DNA of 64,000 nt from Oceanicoccus sp. (GCF_029238675.1 NZ_JAQWFR010000017.1:62001-126000); one strand, 5' to 3'. Positions 18,237 to 28,618 are shown, counted from the first letter of the stretch. Notes: generated by a model not told the origin, from the letters alone. Program-made: numbers and translations.

Positions 18237-19874
18237 TTAGCGTCGCAGCCATAGCACTCCGGCTACAGCGGCTAACCCCCAAGCTGTGGTCGATACCTGT
18301 TTCAGATCGAACAAGCCATCGAAGACCAGAGGGCTAACAGCGGCAAGAGCTATTAGCATGGTTAGGCCAAGGGTATTGCTTCGGCGGCGGTCACTTTGCA
18401 GCTGCTGTTCTAATTGCTTGATTTGTAACTGCTGCTGCTCGTTAGCGGCCTGTAATTGTTTGGACTGTTGCAAGCTATCCAGCACGGCTTGAGGTAGCTG
18501 GGGTAATTGCTCTAACCAACCGGGCACATGTTTGGCCAACCGTTTATAAATGCCGCTGGGCGCGTAGCGGTCTTTAAGCCATTGCTCCAAAAAGGGTTGG
18601 GCGGTATCCCAGAGGTTAAGCTGTGGGTAAAGCTCACGTCCCAGACCTTCGATATTGAGCATGGTTTTTTGCAGTAGGACTAATGAAGGCTGCACTTCCA
18701 TTTCAAAACGGCGGGCGGTCTGGAACAGATAAATCAATAATTGGCCAAAGGAGATTTCCGCAATGGGCTTTTCAAAAATCGGCTCGCAGGCACTGCGGAT
18801 GGCAGATTCAAACTCATTGACTTTGGTATGGGGTGGAACCCAGCCACACTCAACATGGAGCTCGGCCACTAAACGGTAGTCCCTTTGGAACATGGCTAAT
18901 AGGTTTCTGGCGATATAGTACTGATCAAAATCACTGAGCGAGCCGATAATGGCACAGTCAATACCAATATATTGCGGTGTTTGTGGATGCTCCCGAGAGA
19001 CAAAAATATTTCCCGGATGCATATCTGCATGGAAAAAACTATCTCGCAGTACTTGGGTAAAAAAGATTTCAACACCGCGTTCCGCCAATAATTTCATATT
19101 GGTATTTTGGGCCTCCAGCGCTTTAACATCCGTGACCGCAATGCCATGAATTCTTTCCATGGTTAGCACTTTGTGGTTGGTATAGTCCCAGTGCACTTCT
19201 GGTATATAGAGCGTATCGGAGTTTTCAAAGTTGCGACGCAGCTGTGCGGTATTGGCACCTTCATGTTGCAGGTCTAATTCATCGAGAATGGTATGCTGAT
19301 AATCTTCAATCACTTCCGTGGGACGTAAACGACGCCCATCCGGTAGATATTTTTCAATCAGTTTGGCAATACTAAATAGCAGCTTAATATCCTGGCAAAT
19401 GGTTTTATCAATACCGGGGCGGATAACTTTAACTACAACATCTTCACCAGAATGTAAGGTGGCGGCATGGACTTGAGCAACGGAGGCTGATGCCATCGGT
19501 TCTGGTTCGAACTTGGCAAACAGTTCATTAACCGGCTGTTTCAGTGCGGTTTCTATAATATTGATAGCGTCTTGCGATGGAAACGGCGGGACTTGATCTT
19601 GTAGTTTTGCCAGCTCATCAATAATATCGTCTGCCAATAAATCGCGACGAGTGGAGAGCATTTGCCCAAATTTAACAAACACCGGGCCCAGGGCTTCCAG
19701 GGATAAACGCAAACGCTCACCACGTGATTGTTTGGGGGCAGGCAATAACCGCCAGGGGGCAATAGCGAATAAAGCGCTTAGCCCCGAAGGTAATTGATCG
19801 GCATCAACAAAGGTATCCAGACGATAACGGAGGGCAACACTGGCGATTTTGCTAAGTCGTTGGGTGCGAGACAC
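18237..19874 (-). CDS. ubiB: Ubiquinone biosynthesis regulatory kinase/ATPase UbiB
   Basis: UbiB is an ABC1/ADCK-type protein-kinase-like ATPase needed for aerobic ubiquinone synthesis. The 545-aa product (E. coli 546) has the KxGQ motif ([16 protein letters not shown], about 70-85), the alanine-rich [11 protein letters not shown] loop, a catalytic HADMHPGN segment and IDCAIIG in place of the usual DFG. A basic/coiled region and two C-terminal membrane helices (about 501-545) anchor it to the inner membrane. It lies 2 bp after ubiJ. Confidence 0.97.
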   Translation of the reverse strand: MSRTQRLSKIASVALRYRLDTFVDADQLPSGLSALFAIAPWRLLPAPKQSRGERLRLSLEALGPVFVKFGQMLSTRRDLLADDIIDELAKLQDQVPPFPSQDAINIIETALKQPVNELFAKFEPEPMASASVAQVHAATLHSGEDVVVKVIRPGIDKTICQDIKLLFSIAKLIEKYLPDGRRLRPTEVIEDYQHTILDELDLQHEGANTAQLRRNFENSDTLYIPEVHWDYTNHKVLTMERIHGIAVTDVKALEAQNTNMKLLAERGVEIFFTQVLRDSFFHADMHPGNIFVSREHPQTPQYIGIDCAIIGSLSDFDQYYIARNLLAMFQRDYRLVAELHVECGWVPPHTKVNEFESAIRSACEPIFEKPIAEISFGQLLIYLFQTARRFEMEVQPSLVLLQKTMLNIEGLGRELYPQLNLWDTAQPFLEQWLKDRYAPSGIYKRLAKHVPGWLEQLPQLPQAVLDSLQQSKQLQAANEQQQLQIKQLEQQLQSDRRRSNTLGLTMLIALAAVSPLVFDGLFDLKQVSTTAWGLAAVAGVLWLRR

Positions 19875-19876
19875 GG

Positions 19877-20524
19877 TTATCCTTGAGGGTTCAGACGCTG
19901 TTTAATTTTTTGGATTTGTGCGTTAAGTCGGTCAGTGCGCATAGCAAGTTTGTCGACATCTGTTAAAAAATGATCAACCTGCCAGCGGGCTGGCACCAGG
20001 TCACTTTCTTCAACAATATATTCGTCTACTTGTCGCTTAATCCCTTGCAAGGCTTGCAGGCCAAAACGAAAACCCTGGCGAATATTACGACCCAGTTGAT
20101 GGCCAACCACATCGCCAAAGATATTGGCCAGGGGGGCTTCCCAATCGATATCCAGTTGCTTGAGAATTTTTTGTAGCGTGATTAAGGCCTGGCTATCGCC
20201 ATGCAGTTCCAGTTCACCGTTGATTAAAGCGCTGGCAGGGTCGGCGGAGGTAGCCAGTTTAGTAAATTCGCTGAAGCTACCTGTTAGAGCGGTGTCGGCC
20301 TTGCCATCATAAAAACCGCAAAGGCGAATATCGCCGTCGCCGGGTATCAGGTAGAGATTTAATAGCGGTGAGCTGCAATGGAGTAAAAACACATGGCTCT
20401 TTAGCTCTGCCAGTTTATTGAGTGTGGAGGGGTCCAGTTTTAGCGCTGCATTAATCGCTGCTTCCAACGCACCGATGGCTGTGGTGTGAAGTGTTGTGCT
20501 AATGATTTTGGGCTCAGTAATCAT
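19877..20524 (-). CDS. ubiJ: Ubiquinone biosynthesis accessory factor UbiJ (SCP2 domain)
   Basis: UbiJ is a lipid-binding scaffold of the soluble Ubi complex that holds hydrophobic ubiquinone intermediates. The 215-aa product has an SCP2-like domain in its N-terminal half and a C-terminal helix ending [12 protein letters not shown]. Its start overlaps the ubiE stop by 4 bp and ubiB follows after 2 bp. This ubiE-ubiJ-ubiB order is the conserved gammaproteobacterial arrangement. Confidence 0.93.
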   Translation of the reverse strand: MITEPKIISTTLHTTAIGALEAAINAALKLDPSTLNKLAELKSHVFLLHCSSPLLNLYLIPGDGDIRLCGFYDGKADTALTGSFSEFTKLATSADPASALINGELELHGDSQALITLQKILKQLDIDWEAPLANIFGDVVGHQLGRNIRQGFRFGLQALQGIKRQVDEYIVEESDLVPARWQVDHFLTDVDKLAMRTDRLNAQIQKIKQRLNPQG

Positions 20525-21276
20525 GCCTTAAGGCCTTTATGAACCGCTACAATCCCGCCCGTCATATTATGGTATTCACAGCGGGCAAAGCCGGCATCTT
20601 CCATCATGGCTTTTAGGGTGTCTTGATCAGGGTGCATTCGAATACTTTCCGCCAGATAGCGGTAGCTCTCTTCATCATCCGCCACCAGCTTGCCGATCTT
20701 GGGCAGTAGCTTAAAGGAGTAATTATCGTAGACTTTGCTGAGCAGTTCACTTTCAGGTTTTGAGAACTCCAGTACCAATAGGCGGCCACCGGGTTTAAGC
20801 ACCCTTAGCATGGAGCGCAGCGCTTTATCTTTATCCGTCACATTGCGCAGCCCAAAGGCGATAGTGATGCAATCAAAGGTATTGTCGGGAAAGGGCAGGG
20901 CTTCGGCATTGGCCTGAGTGTATTCAATATTGCCCACCAGACCCAGGTCGGTCAGCTTATCGCGGCCCACTTTTAGCATGGAATCATTGATATCTGCCAG
21001 TACGACTCGACCCTCATCTCCCACAATCTTGCTAAACTTTGCTGCTAAATCCCCCGTTCCTCCGGCAATATCTAAAACTTGGTGGCCGGGACGTACCCCA
21101 GAGATTTCAATGGTAAAACGTTTCCAGATACGGTGGATGCCCGCCGACATCAGGTCATTCATAACGTCGTATTTGGCGGCTACCGAATGGAATACACCGG
21201 CCACCATCCCCGCTTTTTGCTCGCGTTCTACGGTTTTGTAGCCAAAATGTGTGTTGTTAGAGTCGGAATCGGACAT
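20521..21276 (-). CDS. ubiE: Ubiquinone/menaquinone C-methyltransferase
   Basis: UbiE is the SAM-dependent C-methyltransferase of ubiquinone (and menaquinone) synthesis. The 251-aa product (E. coli 251) has [17 protein letters not shown] (SAM site), the UbiE signature [25 protein letters not shown], and the C-terminal [13 protein letters not shown]. It heads the ubi-his-tat operon. Its 5' untranslated region contains four tandem ATAG units 9-24 bases before the start codon, where a ribosome-binding site would normally be. Confidence 0.97.
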   Translation of the reverse strand: MSDSDSNNTHFGYKTVEREQKAGMVAGVFHSVAAKYDVMNDLMSAGIHRIWKRFTIEISGVRPGHQVLDIAGGTGDLAAKFSKIVGDEGRVVLADINDSMLKVGRDKLTDLGLVGNIEYTQANAEALPFPDNTFDCITIAFGLRNVTDKDKALRSMLRVLKPGGRLLVLEFSKPESELLSKVYDNYSFKLLPKIGKLVADDEESYRYLAESIRMHPDQDTLKAMMEDAGFARCEYHNMTGGIVAVHKGLKA

Positions 21277-21284
21277 GGTGATTG

Positions 21285-21300
21285 CTATCTATCTATCTAT
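21285..21300. repeat. Tetranucleotide repeat (CTAT)4 in the ubiE leader
   Basis: Four perfect CTAT units (ATAG on the coding strand) lie 9-24 nt before the ubiE start codon, and no classical Shine-Dalgarno sequence is seen. Slippage here could change leader spacing. Confidence 0.6.
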
Positions 21301-21424
21301 GCTAGGAATGGGTCGCTTATTGTAGCGATTATCAGCATAAAAGCCATGGATAGAGCGCGCTTAAAGAATCAGGGAACAATTTGTGGCTTGCGTTGGCCCA
21401 TGGCTGCTCGGCGGAAGGTCTGGT

Positions 21425-22021
21425 TTAAATATCCAGTTTTTCCCGCATAGCCTGTAAGCGCTCTTTTCTCTCTTTATTGCTTAATGGCTGGCTAATATTT
21501 TCAGGGATGGCTTTATGGATAGGCATATCCAGTCGCTCACCATTGATTACCCTGCCCACTAAAATTTCATAATTGCGTTTAAAAACAGGGAAGGCTTTGG
21601 CTTCGCTATTGCCGCTAAGAAAAAACCAGTCCGATGCATTGCCCGCTAAATAAACGATAGGATGTGACCAGCTTTGTTCAATTTTAGGTGTGGCGGCGCG
21701 GCAGGCTTCCAAATAAGCATTGTAGGCATCAGGTAGGCCAAACTCTTCGGGGTTGGGATCGCAAAACTTTCTTACAGTATGAAGTGTTGGTAAATATTCT
21801 GATTCTTTAATCGCTTTGCGCGTGCCAATCATAATTCTTTCAGGGCTTAAGTCGCACAGTGTTTTTACCCATAACTGTTTCGCCATCATAATTTTCTGGT
21901 CGTCAGAAAAGGCTTTGTGAAATTGATTATGGTACGCCAACTGAAATTCCGTAAACATCTGGTTGATGGCGGTAATATGGTCTTCAGTAGGTGTGGCGTT
22001 ATGCATTGTAGGTGTTGTCAT
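21425..22021 (-). CDS. Lambda-P-like replication protein (putative replicative-helicase loader)
   Basis: The 198-aa product matches the phage replication protein P type. From about residue 14 it reads ITAINQMFTEFQLAYHNQF..., then MAKQLWVKTLCDLSPERIMIGTRKAI and SEYLPTLHTVRKFC, the family core. Lambda P binds DnaB helicase and delivers it to the origin; the C-terminal half here is unlike lambda P and ends in a basic ERKERLQAMREKL helix. The start at 22021 is chosen because AAAGG lies upstream and it falls just after the stop of the DnaT-like gene. No other phage genes are nearby, so this is a chromosomal gene, perhaps a domesticated loader. Confidence 0.75.
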   Translation of the reverse strand: MTTPTMHNATPTEDHITAINQMFTEFQLAYHNQFHKAFSDDQKIMMAKQLWVKTLCDLSPERIMIGTRKAIKESEYLPTLHTVRKFCDPNPEEFGLPDAYNAYLEACRAATPKIEQSWSHPIVYLAGNASDWFFLSGNSEAKAFPVFKRNYEILVGRVINGERLDMPIHKAIPENISQPLSNKERKERLQAMREKLDI

Positions 22022-22034
22022 CTTCGCTTTACCT

Positions 22035-23165
22035 TTATTCGCCTTCAACGAGGTCTTTGGCCCAGCTTCTGTCGGTGAGGAGGTCGAAGGTGCTCTTACG
22101 CTCCGGTTGACCTGATCGATCAGTGAGTTGCTGTCCTGCATAGTGTTGCCCCATTTGATGACGAGTCGCCCATTGGTATTTGGCGTGCTGTAAAAATTTA
22201 GTATTCCAGGAGCGCTGGATTTGTTGGGTATCGCGCCAGAATAAAACAAATTCTGGCACCAGTTGCCTGGCGAAGTCCATATCTATATTAGCCAGTTTTA
22301 AAATATCGTAAACATCTTCATTGGGTTGCCAGTTGGCGGGAATTTCCCGTGGCTCGTAATCCAGTTCCATGGTTTTATTAAACTGCGCCCATTGCCTTCT
22401 GATATGGGCAATAAATTTTGAATTCCAGGTGCTATGGGCTTCGCCACGTTCACGCCAGTACAACACAAATTCCGGAATAGAGTCTTCGATAAAATCAGCC
22501 GTAATGCCGGTGCGATATAAAATTTCCAAAGCATCGGGGCTGGGCTGCCACTGCTGATTAATATCGTTAGACAATGCCTGCTGGTTGTTAGCGGTCGCTT
22601 GCCGGCTTTGATGAAAGCGCCATTCTTTTAAAACATGCTGGCGGAATTTACTGGACCATGAATGGGACACTTGCTGGCGGTCCCGCCAATACAGCACAAA
22701 ATCTTCCCGCTGCTGTAAGGCAAAGTCACGGGGGATATTGTGGTTCATGGTAATCAGTTGCAGTAAGTCTTCATCGGGCTGCCAGTTATCGGCTAACAGG
22801 TTGGCACTTTTCTTGGTCGGCGTTGCTACAGTTTGTTGTGGCGAGGGCTCAGTTGCCTGGGATTGCTCATTCATCGCAAAGCGAAACTGCTGGTTTTGGG
22901 TCAGTGGAGCAGACTCAATCAGGATGATGCCTTTATCTTTTAAGCTTTGGCAGATGCGCTGTAACTCGTTCAGATCCCAAAACGGTAAATATTTTTGCAG
23001 GTCGTTACGGTTTAGGGTGAACCATTGGTAGCCGCGTTGTTGGCTGCCCTGGCTATATTCCATACAGTCGTTAAGCACCTGCAGGAGCACCGCCTCTTCC
23101 AGGCCAATGGTGGTGGCCAGGGAAGGAGAAATAATTAGCGGTCGCTCGGGAATCAGGGATGACAT
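22035..23165 (-). CDS. DnaT-like protein with three DnaT ssDNA-binding-type domains
   Basis: The 376-aa protein has an N-terminal region (about 1-100) with helices resembling a winged-helix initiator fold, a Gln/Pro/Thr linker, then three related domains at about 128-182, 206-259 and 279-332. Each follows WQPxxD...F(V)L(Y/F)WR(D/E)...(S/T)W(N/S)(S/T)KF...H...W, the pattern of the C-terminal ssDNA-binding domain of primosomal DnaT. E. coli DnaT has one such domain. It is 13 bp upstream of the lambda-P-like gene, paralleling dnaT-dnaC. A LexA-type box lies 137 bp upstream, shared with radA. Confidence 0.8.
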   Translation of the reverse strand: MSSLIPERPLIISPSLATTIGLEEAVLLQVLNDCMEYSQGSQQRGYQWFTLNRNDLQKYLPFWDLNELQRICQSLKDKGIILIESAPLTQNQQFRFAMNEQSQATEPSPQQTVATPTKKSANLLADNWQPDEDLLQLITMNHNIPRDFALQQREDFVLYWRDRQQVSHSWSSKFRQHVLKEWRFHQSRQATANNQQALSNDINQQWQPSPDALEILYRTGITADFIEDSIPEFVLYWRERGEAHSTWNSKFIAHIRRQWAQFNKTMELDYEPREIPANWQPNEDVYDILKLANIDMDFARQLVPEFVLFWRDTQQIQRSWNTKFLQHAKYQWATRHQMGQHYAGQQLTDRSGQPERKSTFDLLTDRSWAKDLVEGE

Positions 23166-23301
23166 AAGGCTTACAGTAAAGTGTTCAACATGTGCTGGCT
23201 AGGTTTTTGTTATTAACCCAGGACTTAGCCTGAGTGTTGCATCGGTCGCCTATTGTACGGCTCGCACTGGCAAGGCACCAGTTAAGCTGCTTAAATAGAT
23301 A

Positions 23302-23317
23302 CTGTTAATATATACAG
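23302..23317. promoter_or_regulatory. LexA-type SOS box between the DnaT-like gene and radA
   Basis: CTGT (23302-23305), eight A/T bases (TAATATAT) and ACAG (23314-23317) match the gammaproteobacterial LexA consensus CTGT-N8-ACAG with an A/T core. It lies 42 bp before the radA ATG and 137 bp before the divergent DnaT-like start, so it could control either or both. Confidence 0.7.
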
Positions 23318-23358
23318 TTATTGGTTAACATCAGCTTTTTATCGACAGGTATGCCCCA

Positions 23359-24729
23359 ATGGCCAAACGCAAAACCGCTTATGTCTGCAATGATTGTGGC
23401 TCTGACTATGCCAACTGGCAGGGTCAGTGCAAGGATTGTGGGGCCTGGAATACGCTGTCGGAAGTTAAGTTAGCTTCTTCCCCTGCTGCCGCTAAAGAGG
23501 CACGCTTTCAAGGCTATGCCGGTGCGGCCAATGGTCAGGCAGTGCAAACCCTTGATCAGATCAACCTGGAGCAGCTACCTCGTTTTAGCAGCGGTGCAGG
23601 GGAGTTTGACCGTGTTCTCGGCGGTGGTCTGGTGCATGGCTCGGCGGTGTTGGTGGGTGGTCACCCTGGTGCAGGTAAGAGTACATTGTTGTTACAAACC
23701 ATGTGTCATCTGGCGCAATCGATGGATGCACTCTATGTCACTGGTGAAGAGTCATTGCAACAAGTGGCTATGCGCGCCCAGCGTTTAGGCCTGCCTACCG
23801 ATAAATTAAATATGTTGTCTGAAACCAATGTTGAGGCCATCTGCGCCCAGGCGGAGGTGTTAAAGCCGAAAGTATTGGTGGTTGATTCTATTCAGGTTGT
23901 TCATAGTGAGGATGTTACTTCCGCGCCGGGCAGTGTGTCCCAGGTGAGGGAGTGTGCCGCTTATCTAACCCGTTATGCCAAGCAAACCGGCACGGTTTTG
24001 TTTTTGGTGGGGCATGTGACCAAAGATGGCAGTTTGGCTGGGCCCAAGGTTCTGGAGCATATGATTGATTGCTCAATCTTGTTAGAGGGTTCTGAAGATA
24101 GCCGCTTTAGAACGCTCCGTGGCCAAAAGAATCGCTTTGGTGCAGTCAATGAGTTAGGGGTTTTTGCTATGACCGAGCAGGGTTTAAAGGAGGTTAAAAA
24201 CCCCTCGGCTATTTTTCTATCCCGCACCGAAGAGCCTGCTTCCGGCAGTGTGGTGATGGTGGTTTGGGAAGGTACTCGGCCTTTGCTGGTAGAAATTCAA
24301 GCGCTGGTAGATGACTCGCCCTTAGGCAACCCCAGGCGGGTTGCTGTGGGTTTGGAGCAAAACCGTTTGGCGATGTTATTGGCGGTATTGCATCGACATG
24401 GTGGTTTGCAGGTGGGTGACCAGGATGTGTTTGTGAATGTGGTGGGTGGCGTTAAGGTATTGGAAACCAGTGCGGACCTGTCATTGCTATTGGCTATTGT
24501 GTCGAGTTTTCGCAACCGGCCTTTGCCGCAGGATTTAGTGGTATTCGGTGAGGTGGGCTTATCGGGTGAGATACGCCCTGTGCCCAGTGGTCAGGAGCGT
24601 ATTCATGAAGCGGCCAAGCATGGTTTTAAACGAGCGATTGTGCCACAGGCCAATGTACCTAAAGATGGTGTGCAGGGTATGGAAATTGTGGGGGTGAGTA
24701 AATTAGTGGAAGCGCTTGAGGCGATTTAA
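23359..24729 (+). CDS. radA: DNA repair protein RadA (Sms)
   Basis: RadA is a RecA-related, DnaB-like ATPase that drives branch migration of recombination intermediates. The 456-aa product has the C4 zinc finger (Cys10, 13, 24, 27), Walker A GGHPGAGKST at about 100-109, the RadA-specific KNRFG motif at 257-261, and a C-terminal Lon-protease-like domain (about 280-456). It is divergent from a DnaT-like/P-like pair, with a LexA-type box in between; E. coli radA is not a classical SOS gene. Confidence 0.97.
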   Translation: MAKRKTAYVCNDCGSDYANWQGQCKDCGAWNTLSEVKLASSPAAAKEARFQGYAGAANGQAVQTLDQINLEQLPRFSSGAGEFDRVLGGGLVHGSAVLVGGHPGAGKSTLLLQTMCHLAQSMDALYVTGEESLQQVAMRAQRLGLPTDKLNMLSETNVEAICAQAEVLKPKVLVVDSIQVVHSEDVTSAPGSVSQVRECAAYLTRYAKQTGTVLFLVGHVTKDGSLAGPKVLEHMIDCSILLEGSEDSRFRTLRGQKNRFGAVNELGVFAMTEQGLKEVKNPSAIFLSRTEEPASGSVVMVVWEGTRPLLVEIQALVDDSPLGNPRRVAVGLEQNRLAMLLAVLHRHGGLQVGDQDVFVNVVGGVKVLETSADLSLLLAIVSSFRNRPLPQDLVVFGEVGLSGEIRPVPSGQERIHEAAKHGFKRAIVPQANVPKDGVQGMEIVGVSKLVEALEAI

Positions 24730-24738
24730 ACCCTACCC

Positions 24739-24839
24739 GTCATTCCCGCGAAGGCGGGAATCCAGCCTGCATGTTTATGCTGTTATTTCCGCTAAAGCGG
24801 AAATCTACAGCACTGGATTCCCGCCTTCGCGGGAATGAC
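24739..24839. repeat. Dispersed palindromic repeat, long form (copy 3)
   Basis: A 101-bp element with terminal inverted repeats GTCATTCCCGCGAAGGCGGGA / TCCCGCCTTCGCGGGAATGAC and a central hairpin TTTCCGC-TAAA-GCGGAAA (24786-24803). It lies between convergent radA and mrcA and could serve as their terminator. Copy 4 at 43459 is nearly identical. Confidence 0.9.
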
Positions 24840-24847
24840 GCACTGGT

Positions 24848-27337
24848 TTAAAAAATATCCTCTACCATCACTTCTTCAGATTGGTTGAGGTCTCCGGAAA
24901 GATCTTCGTTATCAGCTTCCATGGTGGGGGCGAGCTCCTCCCTAAAGATTTCAAAGATGGCATTGGATTGGCCGGGCTTGGCGAGTAGGCCCGTTGTTGG
25001 GTCGATCTTAACGGTGACAATACCTTCGGGTTGCTTGGGGGTGATTTCTGGTCGGCCTTTCAGGGCGACACGCATATAGTCAATCCAGATCGGCAAAGCC
25101 GCTGAGCCGCCATATTCTCTATTGCCAAGCACACCGTTTTTATCAAAGCCAAACCATGCTGTGGTAACAATGCCGCCGCCATAACCGGAAAACCAGGCAT
25201 CGGTAGGGCCATTGGTGGTACCCGTTTTACCCGCAAGGTCGTCTCGGCCAAGGCTTCTGGCTTTGCGGCCGGTGCCTTTTTTGACTACATCGCGCATCAT
25301 GCTATCGATGATATAAGCCACTCTGGGTTCGATAACACGCTCTGCTTCTGGCAGGCTTAACTCTTCTTCTTCCGCGTCGGCCTGTTCCAGAATATCCTCA
25401 AGGGTGGCCAGTTCTTCGGTAGCCTCGGTGGAAGGCTCAACCGGCTCTTCGCAGTTGCGACAAACGGTGGCAGGGGTGGCCTCATAAAGGAGGTTGCCAT
25501 CGATGTCATTAATGCGCTGGATTAAAAATGGCTCAACACTAAAACCTCCATTAGCCAGCACGGAGTAACCACTTACTATCTCTAGCGGGGTTAGCGAGTG
25601 GCTGCCCAGTGCCAGAGAGAGGTCTCGAGGCAGTTGGCTGGGGTCAAAGCCAAACTTCTCAACATAGTTAATGGTTTTGGAAATTCCCAGACTTCTCAGT
25701 AAGCGTATCGATACCAAATTGCGAGATTTAAACAGGGCATAACGCAGTCGCGTGGGGCCGTAAAATTTACCGCCATCATTGGTGGGGCGCCAAGTGCTTT
25801 CCAGGCTCGCATCTTTAAACACGATGGGGGCATCATTGATGGTGCTGGCAGGGGTAAAACCATTGGCCAGGGCTGCGGTATAAACAAAGGGCTTAAAATT
25901 CGAGCCAGGTTGGCGAGTGGCCTGGGTGATACGGTTAAATTTACTCTGGCCATAGTTAAAGCCACCGACCAGACTAAGGACTGCGCCATTATCAGCATCT
26001 AAAGAAACCAAAGCGGCCTGGGCTGCCGGTAACTGAGTGAGATACCAACTGCTGTCGGTTTGCTGCTGCACTCGAATTACATCACCCACAGCAACCACAT
26101 CGCTGGCTGTTTTGGGGTTGGGCCCTAATTGATCAACGGTTATATAGGGGCGCTTGCCTTTGAGGCCGTTCTCCCAGGCAATTTCAATCGCATTGCCATT
26201 GGCCAATAACGCTGTCGCAGATTGTTCTTGCACATCAATAACAACAGCGGGAACAAGATCGCCAGGTTTAGAGGCCTTGCGCAGTGCTGCCAACCATTCC
26301 GTGTAGTCCGGCTCAGTATCAATCTCCTGTCCGGTTTCTGCCGTAGTCTCGCCAGCGAGATTCTGTTCAGGCCCGCGATAGCCGTGCCGTTTGTCATAGG
26401 CGAGCAAGCCGCTGATAACCGCCTTGGTAGCGCTATCTTGCAGTTCACTATTGATGGTGGTGTATACCCTGAAGCCATCTGTGTAGGTCGCCCGCCCATA
26501 GCGGTTAAGCATGTCTTTTCTCACCATTTCGGCGATATACGGTGCATATAGCTCCACTTTAGAGCCGTGATAAGTGGCGGTAATCGGGCTGCTAATAGCT
26601 TCAATATGCTCGCTGTCGTCAATATATTGTAAATCCAGCATACGATTTAAAATCCAGTTACGGCGGATAATAGCGCGAGATGGGTTAACCAGTGGGTTAT
26701 AGGCAGAGGGGGCTTTTGGCAGCCCTGCAATCATGGCTAGCTGGGCTAAATCCAGCTCGTTAATCGATTTGCCGTAGTACACCAGGGCGGCGGCTTCAAT
26801 ACCGTAAGCGCGATTGCCCAAAAAGATTTTATTCACATATAGCTCAAGGATTTCTTGTTTGGGCAGCTCTCGCTCAATTTGCAGGGCTAGTAGTATCTCA
26901 TTGAATTTCCTTGAAAAAGTCTTCTCAAAACTCAGGAAATAGTTCTTTGCTACCTGCATGGTGATGGTGCTACCACCGGTTTTTATTGAGCCGCTTACCA
27001 ATAATTGCGAGGCAGCGCGCAGCAGGCCTTTTATATCCACACCATGATGATCAAAGAAGCGGTCATCTTCAGCGGCCAATATGGCTTGTACGAATTGATT
27101 AGGGATTTGATCATAGGCGATGGGGCTTCTGCGCTTTTCGCCAAATTCGCCGATAAGTTGACCATCGGTAGAGAAAACACGCAATGGTGTTTGTAATTGC
27201 ACGTCTTTAAGCACATCGACTGGCGGTAATTTAGGGCTAAGGTATAAATAGGCGCTGACTAATATTAATAAGGCACCGGTGGATGCTGATAGCATTAACC
27301 ATAAAGTGATTCTGGTGAAATTTGTGATATGAGCCAT
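24848..27337 (-). CDS. mrcA: Penicillin-binding protein 1A (bifunctional)
   Basis: This class A PBP polymerises and crosslinks peptidoglycan. The 829-aa product has an N-terminal membrane anchor (about 11-33), a glycosyltransferase domain with catalytic Glu90 in AAEDDRFFDHHG, an inserted OB-like region, and a transpeptidase with SNFK (Ser479), SRN (538-540) and KTG (704-706). It is divergent from pilM as in Pseudomonas (ponA). The only Lpo-type candidate here is an LpoB-like lipoprotein starting at 63678, which in E. coli acts on PBP1B rather than PBP1A. Confidence 0.97.
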   Translation of the reverse strand: MAHITNFTRITLWLMLSASTGALLILVSAYLYLSPKLPPVDVLKDVQLQTPLRVFSTDGQLIGEFGEKRRSPIAYDQIPNQFVQAILAAEDDRFFDHHGVDIKGLLRAASQLLVSGSIKTGGSTITMQVAKNYFLSFEKTFSRKFNEILLALQIERELPKQEILELYVNKIFLGNRAYGIEAAALVYYGKSINELDLAQLAMIAGLPKAPSAYNPLVNPSRAIIRRNWILNRMLDLQYIDDSEHIEAISSPITATYHGSKVELYAPYIAEMVRKDMLNRYGRATYTDGFRVYTTINSELQDSATKAVISGLLAYDKRHGYRGPEQNLAGETTAETGQEIDTEPDYTEWLAALRKASKPGDLVPAVVIDVQEQSATALLANGNAIEIAWENGLKGKRPYITVDQLGPNPKTASDVVAVGDVIRVQQQTDSSWYLTQLPAAQAALVSLDADNGAVLSLVGGFNYGQSKFNRITQATRQPGSNFKPFVYTAALANGFTPASTINDAPIVFKDASLESTWRPTNDGGKFYGPTRLRYALFKSRNLVSIRLLRSLGISKTINYVEKFGFDPSQLPRDLSLALGSHSLTPLEIVSGYSVLANGGFSVEPFLIQRINDIDGNLLYEATPATVCRNCEEPVEPSTEATEELATLEDILEQADAEEEELSLPEAERVIEPRVAYIIDSMMRDVVKKGTGRKARSLGRDDLAGKTGTTNGPTDAWFSGYGGGIVTTAWFGFDKNGVLGNREYGGSAALPIWIDYMRVALKGRPEITPKQPEGIVTVKIDPTTGLLAKPGQSNAIFEIFREELAPTMEADNEDLSGDLNQSEEVMVEDIF

Positions 27338-27373
27338 ACTTTTCCAGTTGCGTTGATCGTGGTTCGATACTTT

Positions 27374-27425
27374 ACTTTAAGTCACTACGTTAAGTCAGTA
27401 TTTTAAGCCAGTACTTTAAGTCAGT
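27374..27425. repeat. Four tandem 13-bp repeats in the mrcA-pilM control region
   Basis: Units begin at 27374, 27387, 27400 and 27413: ACTTTAAGTCACT, ACGTTAAGTCAGT, ATTTTAAGCCAGT, ACTTTAAGTCAGT. The core is TTAAGTCA. They start 37 bp upstream of the mrcA start and lie about 45-95 bp upstream of the pilM promoter. They may be regulator sites or a small minisatellite. Confidence 0.8.
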
Positions 27426-27469
27426 GAGCCAAAGCGTGAAATTATGGACACTTTTTTATGATGATTAAT

Positions 27470-27498
27470 TTGCGCAATCCCCATACGTGATATTTAAT
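27470..27498 (+). promoter_or_regulatory. Putative sigma70 promoter of pilMNOPQ
   Basis: TTGCGC (27470-27475), 17-bp spacer and TTTAAT (27493-27498), the latter 5 of 6 to consensus. Predicted start is near 27505, about 45 nt before the pilM GTG. Confidence 0.45.
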
Positions 27499-27523
27499 GT
27501 AACTTATGTAAGTGAGCTTCTAA

Positions 27524-28617
<1,094 letters not shown>

Positions 28618-28618
<1 letters not shown>

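Noticed and set aside
21425-23165. A prophage or integrated element around the lambda-P-like gene
   Set aside because: Flanked directly by ubiE and radA; no integrase, structural genes, tRNA target or attachment repeats were seen.
27374-27425. CRISPR array
   Set aside because: The 13-bp units are contiguous with no spacers and are too short; no cas genes nearby.
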